A stretch of DNA of 64,000 bases from positions 15,351,578 to 15,415,577 of the forward strand of contig NC_091014.1 in assembly GCF_041296385.1 (NCBI RefSeq). Direction: 5' to 3'. Below are positions 11,901-22,900 of this stretch, piece by piece. This DNA is from Aphelocoma coerulescens. Taxonomy: Eukaryota; Chordata; Aves; Passeriformes; Corvidae. Made by a program: the position numbers and the translations under genes. How positions within the stretch are numbered: the stretch's first letter is position 1; the number at the start of each line of letters is the position of its first letter. The notes under the pieces were generated by a model that saw only the letters and a program-made list of their open reading frames with translations, was not told where the DNA came from and made no database searches.

Positions 11901-14605
11901 AGTACCTAAAGGGGGTCCACAAGAAAGATGGAGACAGACTTCATACAAGAGCGTGGTGTTACAAGAATGGGGGAATGGCTCCAAACTGAAAGAGGACAAG
12001 TTTAGATTAGATATCAGGAAGAAATTCTTTACTGTGGGGGTGGTGAGGCCCTGGAGCACGTTGCCTAGAGAAGTTGTAGATGCCCATCCCTGAAAATTTG
12101 TAAGGCCAGATTGGATGAGCTCTGAGCAACCTGGTCTAATGGAAGATCCACTCTCTCCATAGCAGGGGTGTTGAAACTGGATGGTCTTTAAGGTTGCGTC
12201 CACCCCAAACCATTCTATGACCATTCTTGATCCATTATTTAACCATACATCCTATATGGCTTTTGCGTATTTGTCAGTTAAGTTTCAACTTAGTTTCCAG
12301 TCCTTCTGGAAAGGGGAACTATTATAAATTGGATTTTTTTTTTTTTTCACAAAATATGCTAAATCATGGTGCTTATTTTAGATTTTTTGGGTACCCTTGC
12401 TCAATCTCTATAAAATTTACCATGTATATTATAGAGATGTGATATAATTGGGAAATGCTAAAATAAATAACAGTTTCCATACACTACACTAAACTCATAC
12501 GTCTTAAAAAAACAAAAATCAAACAGTTTTCCTACAGTAATACTGTCTTTATACTGTTACTTATAGAAATATGTGGTAATTCCTCCCTATAGAGGAGTGC
12601 TTTTTATATAGGCCAGGGAAACTTACTACCTACTGCTTTCATTCCTTGCAATTTTAGGATCCATGAGGACTTAAAAAGAACAGTTGACCTGTGTCAAAAA
12701 GCTGAAGCAGCTGGAGTTTCATGGATTACAGTACATGGGAGAAGTATAGAAGAAAGGCATCAACCTGTACATTATGATGCAATTAAAATAATTAAACAAA
12801 GCATGTCTATACCTATTGTGGCTAATGGAGACATTAAAACTTTAAAAGATGCTGAAAATGTTCATCACTTGACAGAAGCAGATGGTAAGATTAAACATAC
12901 TCTATTTTCTAAGTAAACTTATCAGATTTCAAGGTATTTATTTTGGATGTAAGTAGGACATGATTTGAGTGCTTTCTCTCCTTGAAGAGACAAATGAAAG
13001 AGGATATTTTAGATGCCTTACAAACTCATAAGCAGCATCACTGGTAATTGTCAGAACACTAGAGCACTGTTATTCAAAGCCACAAATAATTACTTCCGAG
13101 ACAAATTACAAAAGCTCTGTGATTATTTATGCTATCTCATCACTCAGTAGTGGAGTTCGGGGGGACCTTCAGACATTCTGTCTCTTAATGGAGCTGATCA
13201 TCTCTTAAAGAACTAAACTTCCACTTGGAAATCTCTGCTTCCTGCACATGGGAGCAAATTTCTTACAGTAAGAACACAGTGGAAAAGGGAAATACTGTTA
13301 AGCCAGATGGTGAACTTCAAGGACACAGTGAAGCATTGCACTTTCATTTCAGTGGTAAAATTTGGGGATTTTTTGCAGTTACTTAGTCACAGTAGATTCC
13401 TGCAACTGTCTGTGGTTTCAAGACAATATGGATATATGGTGTATGTTCTGAAAAGATAATCTGTATCTACAGACATTGTGTCTTTCAGCTAGAGAAAAAC
13501 AGGAAAGAGAACAGTACATGTGGCAGGTTTCTGCTCACCCTGTTGCCTTTTAATAGCGTCAACAGAAAATGAACCAAACTACCATGCTGCTTACAGTGAA
13601 TCTCCCCCCAAATACAGAGCAGGAAGGAAAAGCATAATACAAAACAATGTTCTCATAGTTCATCTGACCTTCTTCAGTAGTAAAAATATAAAGCATTCAG
13701 TTTTTTCTGTCGTGGACAGTGACAAAAGAAATTTTTCATTTTTGATCATCCTGTTTCTTAAGGAAAAACTAAGTGTAATAGATTGTATGTTGGTAGTGCA
13801 GGAAAACAGAATCCCTTAATCACAGAAAAATTACAATGGAACTTGTGTAGGTTTATCTGACAATATGGGATTAGAGTTGCAAATACACTACATGCTTGTT
13901 CAGAAAGATTTGCTGCAGATACGAGTCCTGAAATTTATGTAATTCAGCCATTGAGCTCTTACTGGAAGAAGGTCAGTGAATAGACTGAGTTGCACAGAAA
14001 ATTATTAGTCCTCTTGTGTCTTTCCATCATAATTTTATGTTATAAAGGCAATAAATGTATGCAGCAAATAAAATACTATTTATTTGCAGTTTCATAAGAA
14101 AGGAAGAAATGCTTCTGTGACCTGTGTTTTGTTTCAAAATGTCTGGTATGTGTTGATAGGTATTGTAGATACTCTGATGTCTGCCGTGTTCAATGGATTT
14201 CTCTGATAAAGCTGTAATACTCATCCCTGTTGTTCTCCCATTACTATCTGTAAGCTTCGGGTGGTTGTTCTAAGGGGTGCTGCACAAAATCTACAAGAAG
14301 ATTTAGCATAAAATTTAAACTAGAATGTAACTTACTGCTTTAATTTCCAATTTGAAGGTATAATGGTGGCTAGAGGACTCTTGGCAAATCCAGCTATGTT
14401 TGCAGGATATGAAGAGACACCATTTCAGTGCATCCAGGACTGGGTTGACATAGCTCTTGAGCACGGAACTCCTTTTACATGTTTTCACCACCACTTAATG
14501 TACATGATGGAGCGGATAACTTCTAAACAAGAAAAAAAAGTTTTTAATGTTTTATCAAGTACCTCAGCAGTATTAGATTATCTGAATGACCATTATGGCG
14601 TGTGA
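5833..14605 (+). CDS. DUS4L: DUS4L, tRNA-dihydrouridine synthase 4-like (complete)
   Basis: Flavin-dependent enzyme that reduces uridine to dihydrouridine in the D-loop of tRNAs; Dus family, TIM-barrel fold. Coding exons are 5833-5942, 6219-6340, 9694-9811, 11220-11342, 12658-12884 and 14358-14605. They total 948 nt, or 315 aa plus stop; human is about 317 aa. Conserved blocks include CAPMVRYSKLAFRTLVRKY at residues 30-48, the active-site loop NCGCPQRW at 111-118 with the probable catalytic Cys114, SIKIR with Lys156, VHGR with His184, and the phosphate-binding GIMVARGLLANP at 234-245. The ATG is preceded in frame by TAG, and its peptide (MIGDIRETKECQLKDP) runs straight into family homology. 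A poly(A) signal follows 42 bp after the stop. Nothing looks broken. Confidence 0.96.
6219..6340 (+). CDS. DUS4L: DUS4L coding exon 2
   Basis: Encodes LAFRTLVRKYSCDLCYTPMI and on to SEFTTNK. Acceptor GTCTGCAG, donor GTATTA. Confidence 0.95.
6588..7170 (-). mobile_element. Degraded solo LTR, avian ERVL-like
   Basis: Read on the minus strand the element begins TGTACCTGGTCTAGCTGAGA. This resembles the abundant avian ERVL LTR start, which I recall as TGTCCTGGTTTCAGCTGGGA. Further matches are the segment at about 6885-6925 (GACGTTATACAGTATGGAAT on the plus strand, the usual promoter area), the GATGCCCAGCCA-like stretch near 6775, and the GACCACACATAGCTGCTCA end near 6600. It is roughly 580 bp with TG and CA ends. 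No internal retroviral sequence and no clear target duplication remain, so it is an old solo LTR. The left boundary is approximate. Confidence 0.7.
9480..9600 (-). mobile_element. CR1 LINE 3' fragment (reverse)
   Basis: The plus strand reads CACAGAATGACAAAATAGAT, GCTTGGAAGGACCTCTGCAG, then CATGCAGGGTCACCTATACC and a CCAGGACCATGGTCAGACAG end. This is the reverse complement of the typical avian CR1 3' region. It is 5'-truncated, as usual. Confidence 0.8.
9694..9811 (+). CDS. DUS4L: DUS4L coding exon 3 (active-site Cys)
   Basis: Encodes GDHPLIVQFAAKEAQ and on to GIDLNCGCPQ. The GCP motif carries the probable catalytic cysteine. Confidence 0.95.
9812..11219 (+). other. DUS4L: DUS4L intron 3
   Basis: 1.4 kb of AT-rich intron. 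The 125-aa open frame on the minus strand near 9945-10322 has no recognisable homology. Nothing else seen. Confidence 0.55.
11220..11342 (+). CDS. DUS4L: DUS4L coding exon 4
   Basis: Encodes WAVSEGYGACLINKPELVKD and on to FSVSIKI with a split Arg. Donor GTAGGT. Confidence 0.95.
11862..12235 (+). mobile_element. CR1 LINE 3' end (plus strand)
   Basis: Contains the CR1 signature blocks in order: AGGTTCCAGGGAGACCTTA, AGTACCTAAAGGGGGTCCAC, CTGAAAGAGGACAAGTTTAG, ATCAGGAAGAAATTCTTTAC, GTTGCCTAGAGAAGTTGTAG and AGCAACCTGGTCTAATGGA. It ends in the diagnostic CCATTCTATGACCATTC 3' repeat. It encodes nothing intact. It sits in DUS4L intron 4, in the same orientation as the gene. Confidence 0.93.
12658..12884 (+). 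CDS. DUS4L: DUS4L coding exon 5
   Basis: 227 bp, the second longest coding exon. It carries IHEDLKRTVDLCQKA, the VHGR motif and PIVANGDIKTLKDAENV. Confidence 0.95.
12885..14357 (+). other. DUS4L: DUS4L intron 5
   Basis: 1.5 kb of AT-rich intron with no recognised element. The open frames at about 13520-13819 (+) and 14027-14224 (-) look like chance. Confidence 0.55.
14358..14605 (+). CDS. DUS4L: DUS4L coding exon 6 and stop
   Basis: Encodes the phosphate-binding GIMVARGLLANP strand/loop and the C-terminal helical part ending SAVLDYLNDHYGV, then TGA. Confidence 0.96.
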
Positions 14606-14646
14606 AAGTATGTTAGTCCTATGTAAACTTGTATTTTGCAATTGTC

Positions 14647-14652
14647 AATAAA
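14647..14652 (+). terminator. DUS4L: DUS4L poly(A) signal
   Basis: A canonical AATAAA 42 bp after the stop, followed by a T-rich stretch. It predicts a very short 3' UTR. Confidence 0.75.
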
Positions 14653-14679
14653 CTGCAAAAGTTTTAATTGGGTTCTTAC

Positions 14680-17600
14680 TTTTTAGTCACATTTATATAT
14701 TGTGTAAGTATCTTCAACACAGCAAAACATTATCATTTGGATGATACTATTCTATTTTTATGTCTCTATTTTTCACTCTAGAGAATATTCAAGATTCTAC
14801 AAATGTGGAATTCTGTTTACAATGCACTACTACACACAGGATTGATTATTTTAAGGCCCCAGTAATTTAATTTTTCACAGGATAATTGCTTACAGCAATA
14901 TGATTGCAAAACTAGGGCCTTTCTTACATGAAAGCTCCTAAAATCAGGACTACTTATAAATAATGCCAGTAATTTCAGACCAAAAGAATACAAAGGGAGC
15001 AACTACAGAAGTTTTTGCTTTAGATAACATAAGCTTAAAGCTCATCATACTATCCTCTTTTAAATTTGATGTTCCTTTTGCAGCCTAAAACTTTCTAAAC
15101 TTACAACTTAGAAAAATTCTACACTTCTTATAGCAAAAGAAACACAGATGAACAATTATGGAAAGAAGGAAAATGAAAAGGGAAAGAAAAGGAAAACTAA
15201 GAGATAGTTTAAGTAAAAACTTAGCTGAATCTAAAGAACAAGACTTAAAGTTCAATGTAACTAAATTCAGGTTTTTTTATCTACTGTAGGATAGTAGTTG
15301 TATACAAGATTAAATCCCTATCATCTACCAAAGCAGAACTTTTTAGGTCAAAGAAAAGCTGACAGATTCTCTCAGCGGGGCTCTTGAAGTTCTTTCTGCC
15401 TCTTGGCATGTTGCTTATCAAAGCATGACAGCCACTTGGCTTTGAATCATATATATGAGTGAAATAGCGAAAATTAGAACAAGATAATAACATTACACAC
15501 CAGCTGCATTTGTTCTGCAAGGGAAATTTCACAAAACTGTACAGGACAATTATTTGTAATCAAATAATTTGTTTTCTTTACATGTTTACACAGAAATTCA
15601 TACCAAAAATTGCCTATTTTTCTGACTCTGATTGTTCTGTGAATATACATGTGAATAGTTCCAAATTTTCTAAATAAATAACTTGGTTTTGTATGCAATT
15701 GTAATTTTTTTTGTTATACAGCAGTCTGGAGGAGGGAAGGTTCCTTCTGAAGCTACTCCCCAAATGTTTTCATAGTTCAGGTATCTTAAATTGTTCCAAT
15801 ATTTTTAATGCAATAGCATAAAATACTTGATCATTTTTTATAATGAATATGTCTGATTTAGGCATATGAACAAAAGTTTGAAAGGCATGACCCAAGTCAT
15901 CAAGTCCAGTTCACTATTTAAGGCAGCAAAGTTATGTAACTCTTCTGATATGATCACCTTCCCGATGTGCTAACAAGTGGAAAACTACAGATATGCTTTG
16001 CTCTCCTAGGCTAATTGAGACAACCTCTTCAACCATTTTTGGTGTGTCTCCCTTCCCTCAGACAGCTATTTTTTCATTCTTCTGGATTGTAATGTTTTCT
16101 TGACATTAGTTGGGCACAATTCTGTATAGCATTCCAGGTAAACTCCCCACAGTGTCTTCTGCAGTTAATACTTCATACAGTGTTTCAGTTGTCCTCAACT
16201 AATATTCATCATGTAAATTAGGAGCTCCCAGTTTTAGAGCAGAAGTTCTTATTTCCCAACTGCATGACTATGTATTTTGTACTGCCAAATTTTCCAGTAT
16301 CAAGTTCATCCAATTATGGTGCAACTCAGTTCTCCTCAGTTCTGAAATGCCTCCGGGCTCCTCTGAGGTAAAACTATACAACTGAATCGTAGAGGAAAAG
16401 GATTTGTGAAACTAAGCCCTTTGTTGCCACTTTCTTGAGAGTTTTATGATTTGTCTAGCAACTATTATATGTAGCAAACTATCCCATTAGCCTCAAGGAG
16501 CAGAGAAGAAAAATTTAATATATATAATCAACACAAAGGCTTTCTTTATTTTTTCTGTTGTAGTGGGAAAATTGAATTTTAGAGGACTGGAAATACCTTG
16601 ACCTATTTAGGAACTGAGTACTTGATGATTTTGAAGGCAGCAGTTGTTGTGCCTGTGTGAGATTAATCACAGAGATTCCTGCCTGAAGTACAAGACCTAG
16701 GTTGCTGTTAATATTGGTATTAATTATGGAGTGCCTGATCTGGCCTTTTGTGTATCATAAAAGTCAATGGAAGTTCATCATCCCTTTTCAAGGGTGAAAT
16801 GAATCTCACGCCTTCCATTCTAAATGTTATATGCATCTGAATATACTTCACTGTGTTTCCATAGAATAAACTGCAAAGTTGGAGTCTTTGAGCCATACTT
16901 TGAACACCATATTGTTCCAATATACATAAATTGCTAAGGATGGGAGTTATTCAACTACCAGTGTTATTTTTAGAATATGGTCATATTTCTCATTAGAAGA
17001 CATTTGATTACAGAAAAATTCTAATTCCGTTTAAAACCACTGGATGTAGTCCTTCTCCTTGTACATGTTACTTTTAACATCACCAGGTGGTCAGCCCTTT
17101 GATTTTCTAGTTTTTAAATATTGTTAACATAAGTACAAAGCAAATAAGATACAAAGCATTGTTTCCTATTTTAGGTTCTTTGCCTCCTGTAACTGATCCT
17201 GTTCTTTATGTTAAACCCCCCCTGCACAACAATACCATATTCTCGTAATACCTGTATGTTTTTGCAGCTTTTACCCTGCTTCAATAACCCCAGCACCCTC
17301 ACACAGCCTATACAATCCCATTTTCTCTATTGCCTATTGTTAAATTTCTTAGGTCTTGTGGGTTGATGGTTGGCCAAAAGCAGTGTATGGTGATGAGAAG
17401 GCTGTCACAGAAGCCAAAACAGAACAGAACAAGTTTAAACTTTCCTTTTGTTTCAGAAGAGAATTAGTTTGATTTCAGTCCTCTAACCAGTTGCTAATAT
17501 ACAGGCATTTCCTATTTCTGCTTCAGAATAGTTTGTCACCTTATTGATTGAAAAGGAAGGTATTCCTTTTAACTGTAATGTTTGAAGATTTGTGATTTTT

Positions 17601-19180
17601 TTCCCTAAACCAGCCAGCCATTATGTATATATTGTCTGGCATGATATTCATCATATGGGGATTCAGTATAAGAGAGACAGCCTTAGATCAACAACCCAGA
17701 CTTCTACAGCTTCAGTTAGAATTCCTTCCAGGAGCAGCAGAGTGCACTCAGCAGGAGAAGAGAGGTCTCACTAATGTTTGCAGGGGACCTCTCTTTTTCT
17801 TCAGGTTTCATTCTATGCTGCTGGGGAACACGCATCAGCCGCAGTGGAAGTGCACAGCAGTCAAATTCACAGTGAGTCTTTCTGAGATCTTACGAAGCCT
17901 CTAAAGTGAAAAAGCAGACTCCAAGTCTCTGGCAGTGGGAATGAGTGAATACAGTCCTATCAGTATGAGGGTATGCTAGTGGGAGAGCAGTTTACAGTAC
18001 TAGAAAGAGGCGAGTAAGCAGCTCAGAAATGGAAACTGCTCTGGAATAAAAGGAAAGTATTAACGTTTTAACAGCTTCAGTGAAGTATAGTGGCTGTAGG
18101 CCAATAGCTAAAATGTAATAACCAGAACATTCGAAGAGGTTGTGTTTTGTCTATACTGCTGATTAAATATGTTTGTGAAAATGTGTTAGAAATACTACTT
18201 AAAACCGGGACTGTTCCTACTGTGTAGATTAGATTGAAATGACTGCTTATATCTCTCTCCAGTATTTGTTATGCATAAACAATTATTTGAGATGTAACCT
18301 TTCATTCAGACATTGCTTGGCAGCAACTAGGAAAATGTTGACACACTGGCTCCATCCCCAGGCTGCAGACCTGGGAAATTTTAAGTAAACAATTTCAGAT
18401 TGTGAGCAGCTTCAAACAGCTCTGCTCAAAACTGCTTATGCAAGAACTTCCACCCCATGTCAGTTCTAATGGATTAGAGTAACAAAGAACTACTATTCAC
18501 AGCATTTTATATATCTCATGTTGATGGAACTTAATTGGGAAAAAATTCCCTAAAGCAAGTAGCTGTATCAAAGAGTGCTGGAGATGCCCAGGTAGACAAG
18601 GTAACCTCTTCCACTGGCAGCACCTCAGCATCTGCTATGATCAACAGGAAAAAATGATCAGAGGATGTCTTTCTTATGCAGGGGCAAAGAGAGTTGTATG
18701 GCTAGCAAAAGAGGTGCTCAAGAAATGGGTAAATGGGTACGAAGGTATGGAAAGAATGTGCTTGGAGCCTTGGTACACTGATAAAAACATTGCACAGGAC
18801 AGTAGGCTAGAACAGGGTTTTCTGAAGGAATACTGTTTGATTCATGAGGTCCAAACAGGCCTGTTTGAGTGCTTTAGACTGATGTTCGGTTGTTATTTGT
18901 GCTGTCCTTACAAATACTGGACCTGTTTTTCTTGAGAAAACAATTTACTGGGTCTTAATACATTAATGTAATGTAACACATGGAGGAGGGAATGGATAGA
19001 CACACGCAGTATTTTAATTCAACTTGAGAAACTCATGATAGTGCTGGAGAGCAGAGTTGAAGTCCCCAATAGATTAAGCTGGAGTCACGGACCGCTGGCA
19101 TGAGCACAGCAGGATTCCGCAGCAAAATGCTTACAATCATTCCCTCGATAGGAGAAAACGTAATGCTCATTTGGACCTTG
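14680..19180. other. DUS4L-BCAP29 intergenic region
   Basis: 4.5 kb of AT-rich DNA. I see no exon, RNA gene or confidently identifiable transposon. In mammals read-through transcripts cross this interval, so some of it may be transcribed. Confidence 0.5.
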
Positions 19181-19189
19181 CTCAGCCCG

Positions 19190-19850
19190 TAGATCCACGC
19201 GTTCCCCAACAGAGGAGCGGCCCCTTGGTAACTCCGCGCCCGCCGTCATTTTCGGCCCCCCCGCTCCGCAGGCGGCCCTGCACGTGTGCCCGGGCGGCCG
19301 GGCCGCAACGAGCGCGGCCTGTGCGCCGGGAGCCCCGCTCCGCCGGGCCGGACTCTGCCTCCCTCCCTGGCCCGCACCTGTCCCCGGCCGGGCCGGCGGC
19401 AGCCCCGCGCCGCCCCCGCTGTGTCATTCAGCCCCATCCCGGCCCACATTCCCCGGGCAGGGCGGAGGCGGCACCGTGTCCGCACAGACACCCCTTTCCC
19501 CCGCCCTGCGCCGCCGGGAGACTGGTCCGCGCTTCCGCAGCTCCGACCGCTCCCGCCCCTTGGCCGCCATCAGCCCCACCGGGCGCCGGCGCTGACGAGG
19601 TTCGAAGGCCGGGCGGGCGGGAGGATGGGGCGGCCGCTGGGCTGCGCGGCCGCGCAGGGGGCGCTGGCAGCGCCGGGGGGCGGGAGGCGGCGGGAGGAAC
19701 CCGCGGGGGCTCTGCCGGGGACCCTCCCCGCCGGGCCAGCGCCACCCCGGGCTGTCCCGGTCCCCACCTCCCTGTCCCGGTCGTCGCTCGGGAGGGGAAG
19801 TCAGAGCCGCCCGCCTGAGCCTCCCCTTCCTCCGCAGGCCGCCGGGACGA
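19190..19850. promoter_or_regulatory. BCAP29: CpG island, BCAP29 promoter
   Basis: A GC/CpG-dense block ending at the BCAP29 start codon. A polypyrimidine tract plus CAG at 19836-19837 makes an acceptor 12 bp before the ATG, so a non-coding first exon very likely lies in the island. Its donor cannot be chosen confidently. Long open frames here (up to 219 aa) are GC artefacts. Confidence 0.75.
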
Positions 19851-19941
19851 TGACTTTCCAGTGGACGGCAGTGGCTACCTTCCTGTATGGTGAAATCGGA
19901 GTAATTCTCGTGCTTTGCCTGCCATTCATTTCCCCGCTGAG
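19850..19941 (+). CDS. BCAP29: BCAP29 coding exon 1
   Basis: Encodes the first transmembrane segment (MTFQWTAVATFLYGEIGVIL and on to LPFISPL). The ATG has context GGGACGATGA. Donor GTAGGA. Confidence 0.95.
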
Positions 19942-22900
19942 GTAGGAGGACTTCGGTGTGCTGAGCAACACAGCTCGCTCTTCTCACCAGTGTGGGCTTA
20001 TTACGCCTCTGTTTTCATAAACACGGAGCTTTGCTGCATCCTAAACTAGTTGTGAACATAGCCGAAGGACTGCTGTTTGGGACTTGAGTATCAGGAGCTG
20101 CAGGAATCGCAAGCCTCTTTAAGGAGCCTTGTGTTTTCTACGCAGTGCTGATTCATCCGAGAGCAGCGGTCTCGGCGTGCCCAGAGCAGCCCCCTGCTTT
20201 GCTTCAGCAGGTGGGACGGCTTTTCCCAGAGTTTTGGAGTAGGCAGCGTACAGGAAGGCATCTGGCAGTAGTAAATGAGAGGAGAATATAGTTTTTTTCG
20301 GCAGTTGTTTGTCACATTTGTGAGATGCAACTTTATGTTTTGGTGTATACTAGGCATTGTGGGTGCTAAACAGATGAGACGTCAGATGTACAAAGCAAGC
20401 TGCAAACTGCGTGTAAGGCCCGCAAGAAATTTTTGATCACTTGTTCAAAAAAACTGAACCTGAGTTTGAAGCAGAAGGCTCAGGACTACTGGAATAAGGG
20501 CCTCTGTAAACTTATATATAGATTAAGAAAATAGTACTACTTCTGGAACACAACACAAACATTAAGAAAATAGTAAATTCTTGTAAAATAAATGCACATA
20601 ATAAGGGAAAGGAAAAAAAAAAGCATTTATTATCTTTACTGTATGCAAAGGCTTGACTTACAGCATTATCTTGTTTCCTGTAAGTAGTTCTTCAAATTTG
20701 GTGATATTATTTCTCTACAGGAAATAAAGCTAGTTTCTCTGCAGGAGGCAAGAGAAGTAGACTTATGATTTCTTTTCAGAATATCAGGAAGTCTTAAGAA
20801 CCAAACCCACAAAAAACCCACAACCCCCCAAAACAGCAAGCAGGAAGAAACTTTAAAGCTTTTTTTTTTTTTTAAATGCTGCTGTTTCAGCAGTCTTCTG
20901 TGAAAACTGTTGCATGTTTGTTTCCTGCATCTTTAGATATATTTAGAATGATGTAGCTTTTACTGTTCTCTTAAGGAACAAGAGTTGTTGTGGAAAGTCT
21001 GGATTTAATTACTTAAACCTGTGGAGGAGTCTTGAAAATGACTGCTCCTCCACACCTGGTACCAATGATTAGGCATGTTTCCTCAGCTTGAGTAGTTGAA
21101 ACTGTTCTAAAATCTAATTCAGCTTCTGGTTTTTTATAAGTTGGCTTGCAAGTTCAGCATTTTTACATAGACTGTTGAGTTGTTGTATTTCTTACTGTTT
21201 TCTAAGCAAAAGTGCAACTATGTAAGAGGAGAGGAGTATTATGGGAGTCATAAGCATCAGATTATTAATGGCTTATGTGAGGAAACTAGTTGCAAGAATT
21301 TCTTCAGGCTGATGTCACAAGCAGAATACTTTGGGAGTATTGAAATATGTTTCACTTACGATGCAAACAGAGTCCAGTGTTTGTGGCTGAAAAGCAAATT
21401 CATAACGTGCAGCTGTGCCAAAATTTTTTCAAACATTAAACACAGTGGTTTTAATTATATAGAAAGGATAGATTTGTGTGCTTTGTTTGGAGCATTAAGC
21501 TATTCCTCTGAACACTGGTTTCTAAAAGAGTGAAATCGCTTTGTCCCTTATGTGATATATGCAATTATCTTAACAAAACTTGCAGGAATCTCGTGGGGTT
21601 AAAAATTAGATTTAGCTGCTGTGACAGTACCACAGGGCAGCAGCTCTGCCTGACACATCTTGGTGGCCTGGGAGCAGTAGGGCATGCATGGTTACTGACA
21701 GGTGTGAAACTGCTGTTCTTGGAAGTTTTGATTTACTCAGTTGTCAGTCTTCAAACTGATTCGTTGTCTCTCTTGTGTGTGCACATTTTTTAAATAATGT
21801 TTTTCAGATTTGCTAACAAATTTGTAAGTTCCTGGGGAACAAGTAAATTGACAGTATAAAACTGCAAGTACATGAAGAGGTGGCTAGTATTATAGTTTGG
21901 AAGAATTATATTTATATGACTTCTGGCACCAAAAGAATGTGGAGTTTTAGTAAATGTGAATGTCAATACTTGCTGAGGAAAAATAAATGTGAAAATAAAA
22001 CACGGGAAGATTTTCCAGTAAAGAGAGCCATATTTTTAGCCTGATTATAACTTGGCAGTGTAGTTTATCTAAGGTCATACCTCAAAGAATCACCTCTTAA
22101 GTGGAGGTCAGTATGGAGCTTGGAAATTACATGTTTAAAGAGTTAGCGAGTTGGCTTTGTTTGAGTTGTAGCTTGAAGTAAGCTTTTTGTTTGATACATA
22201 CTGTGGCTGTCTGCTGTAAAGAATTCAGATTATACTAAAAGACTTAAATGCACAACGCTAAAACGTTTTAATTCTTTCTGGTGGAGAACTGGAAAGGACC
22301 ACAGGAGATCATGCTACAGTCTAATTTAAATTAAATTCGTAGTAGGTTGGAAACTGCTGTGAGAGGGCAAATCTTAACAGTCTCTAGGAAGTGTAAATAG
22401 TCGTAACAAAAGTAGAAAATTTTACCTCATATAATAAGATGGTGAGTAGCATGTCTCTGTTACATCCCTATGGCATGACTAGGTATTATTTCATTTGTGC
22501 AGTAGCACTGATTCTAACCTGCAGCAAAGAACACATAGGTGCTCTGTTATAACTTGTTTCAATTCATTTGAGCACATTAGATGTTCTTTGTGCTGCAAGT
22601 GTGACTTCTGCCACGCCCTCCATGCAGCAATATCGAATAGACAACTAATCATTTAAAAATAAAAAGCCTGCATCAGCATTGGCCTCACCAGAACTCGCTT
22701 CTGTAGCCAACAAATTTATGCTTGGGAAAGAAGTTTTAACCCTTAACAAAATATGAACACAAGATTTGTCTTTTTTGTTGTCGTTACAAGTTAGAATGTA
22801 GTAACAGTCCTTGTACTTCAGAATTATGCAGACCCATCAGCATAAAAGATAAGCCTTCTGAAGAAGGATGGTAGAGAATTTTTGGAAGCTTTTTAATTTT

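Noticed and set aside
11820..12224. Open frames on both strands, 85-134 aa
   Set aside because: They fall within the CR1 3' region, which is mostly non-coding in the element.
13520..13819. 99-aa open frame in DUS4L intron 5
   Set aside because: No homology, no plausible splice sites in phase, and the DUS4L model is complete without it.
15880..15930. Possible old CR1 fragment (AAGTCATCAAGTCCAGTTCA)
   Set aside because: Only a short, weak resemblance to the CR1 end and no supporting blocks in the next few hundred bases.
19171..19987. Open frames of 187-219 aa around the BCAP29 promoter
   Set aside because: GC-driven. One of them contains the real BCAP29 exon 1 frame at its end, but the upstream part has an acceptor site and no homology.
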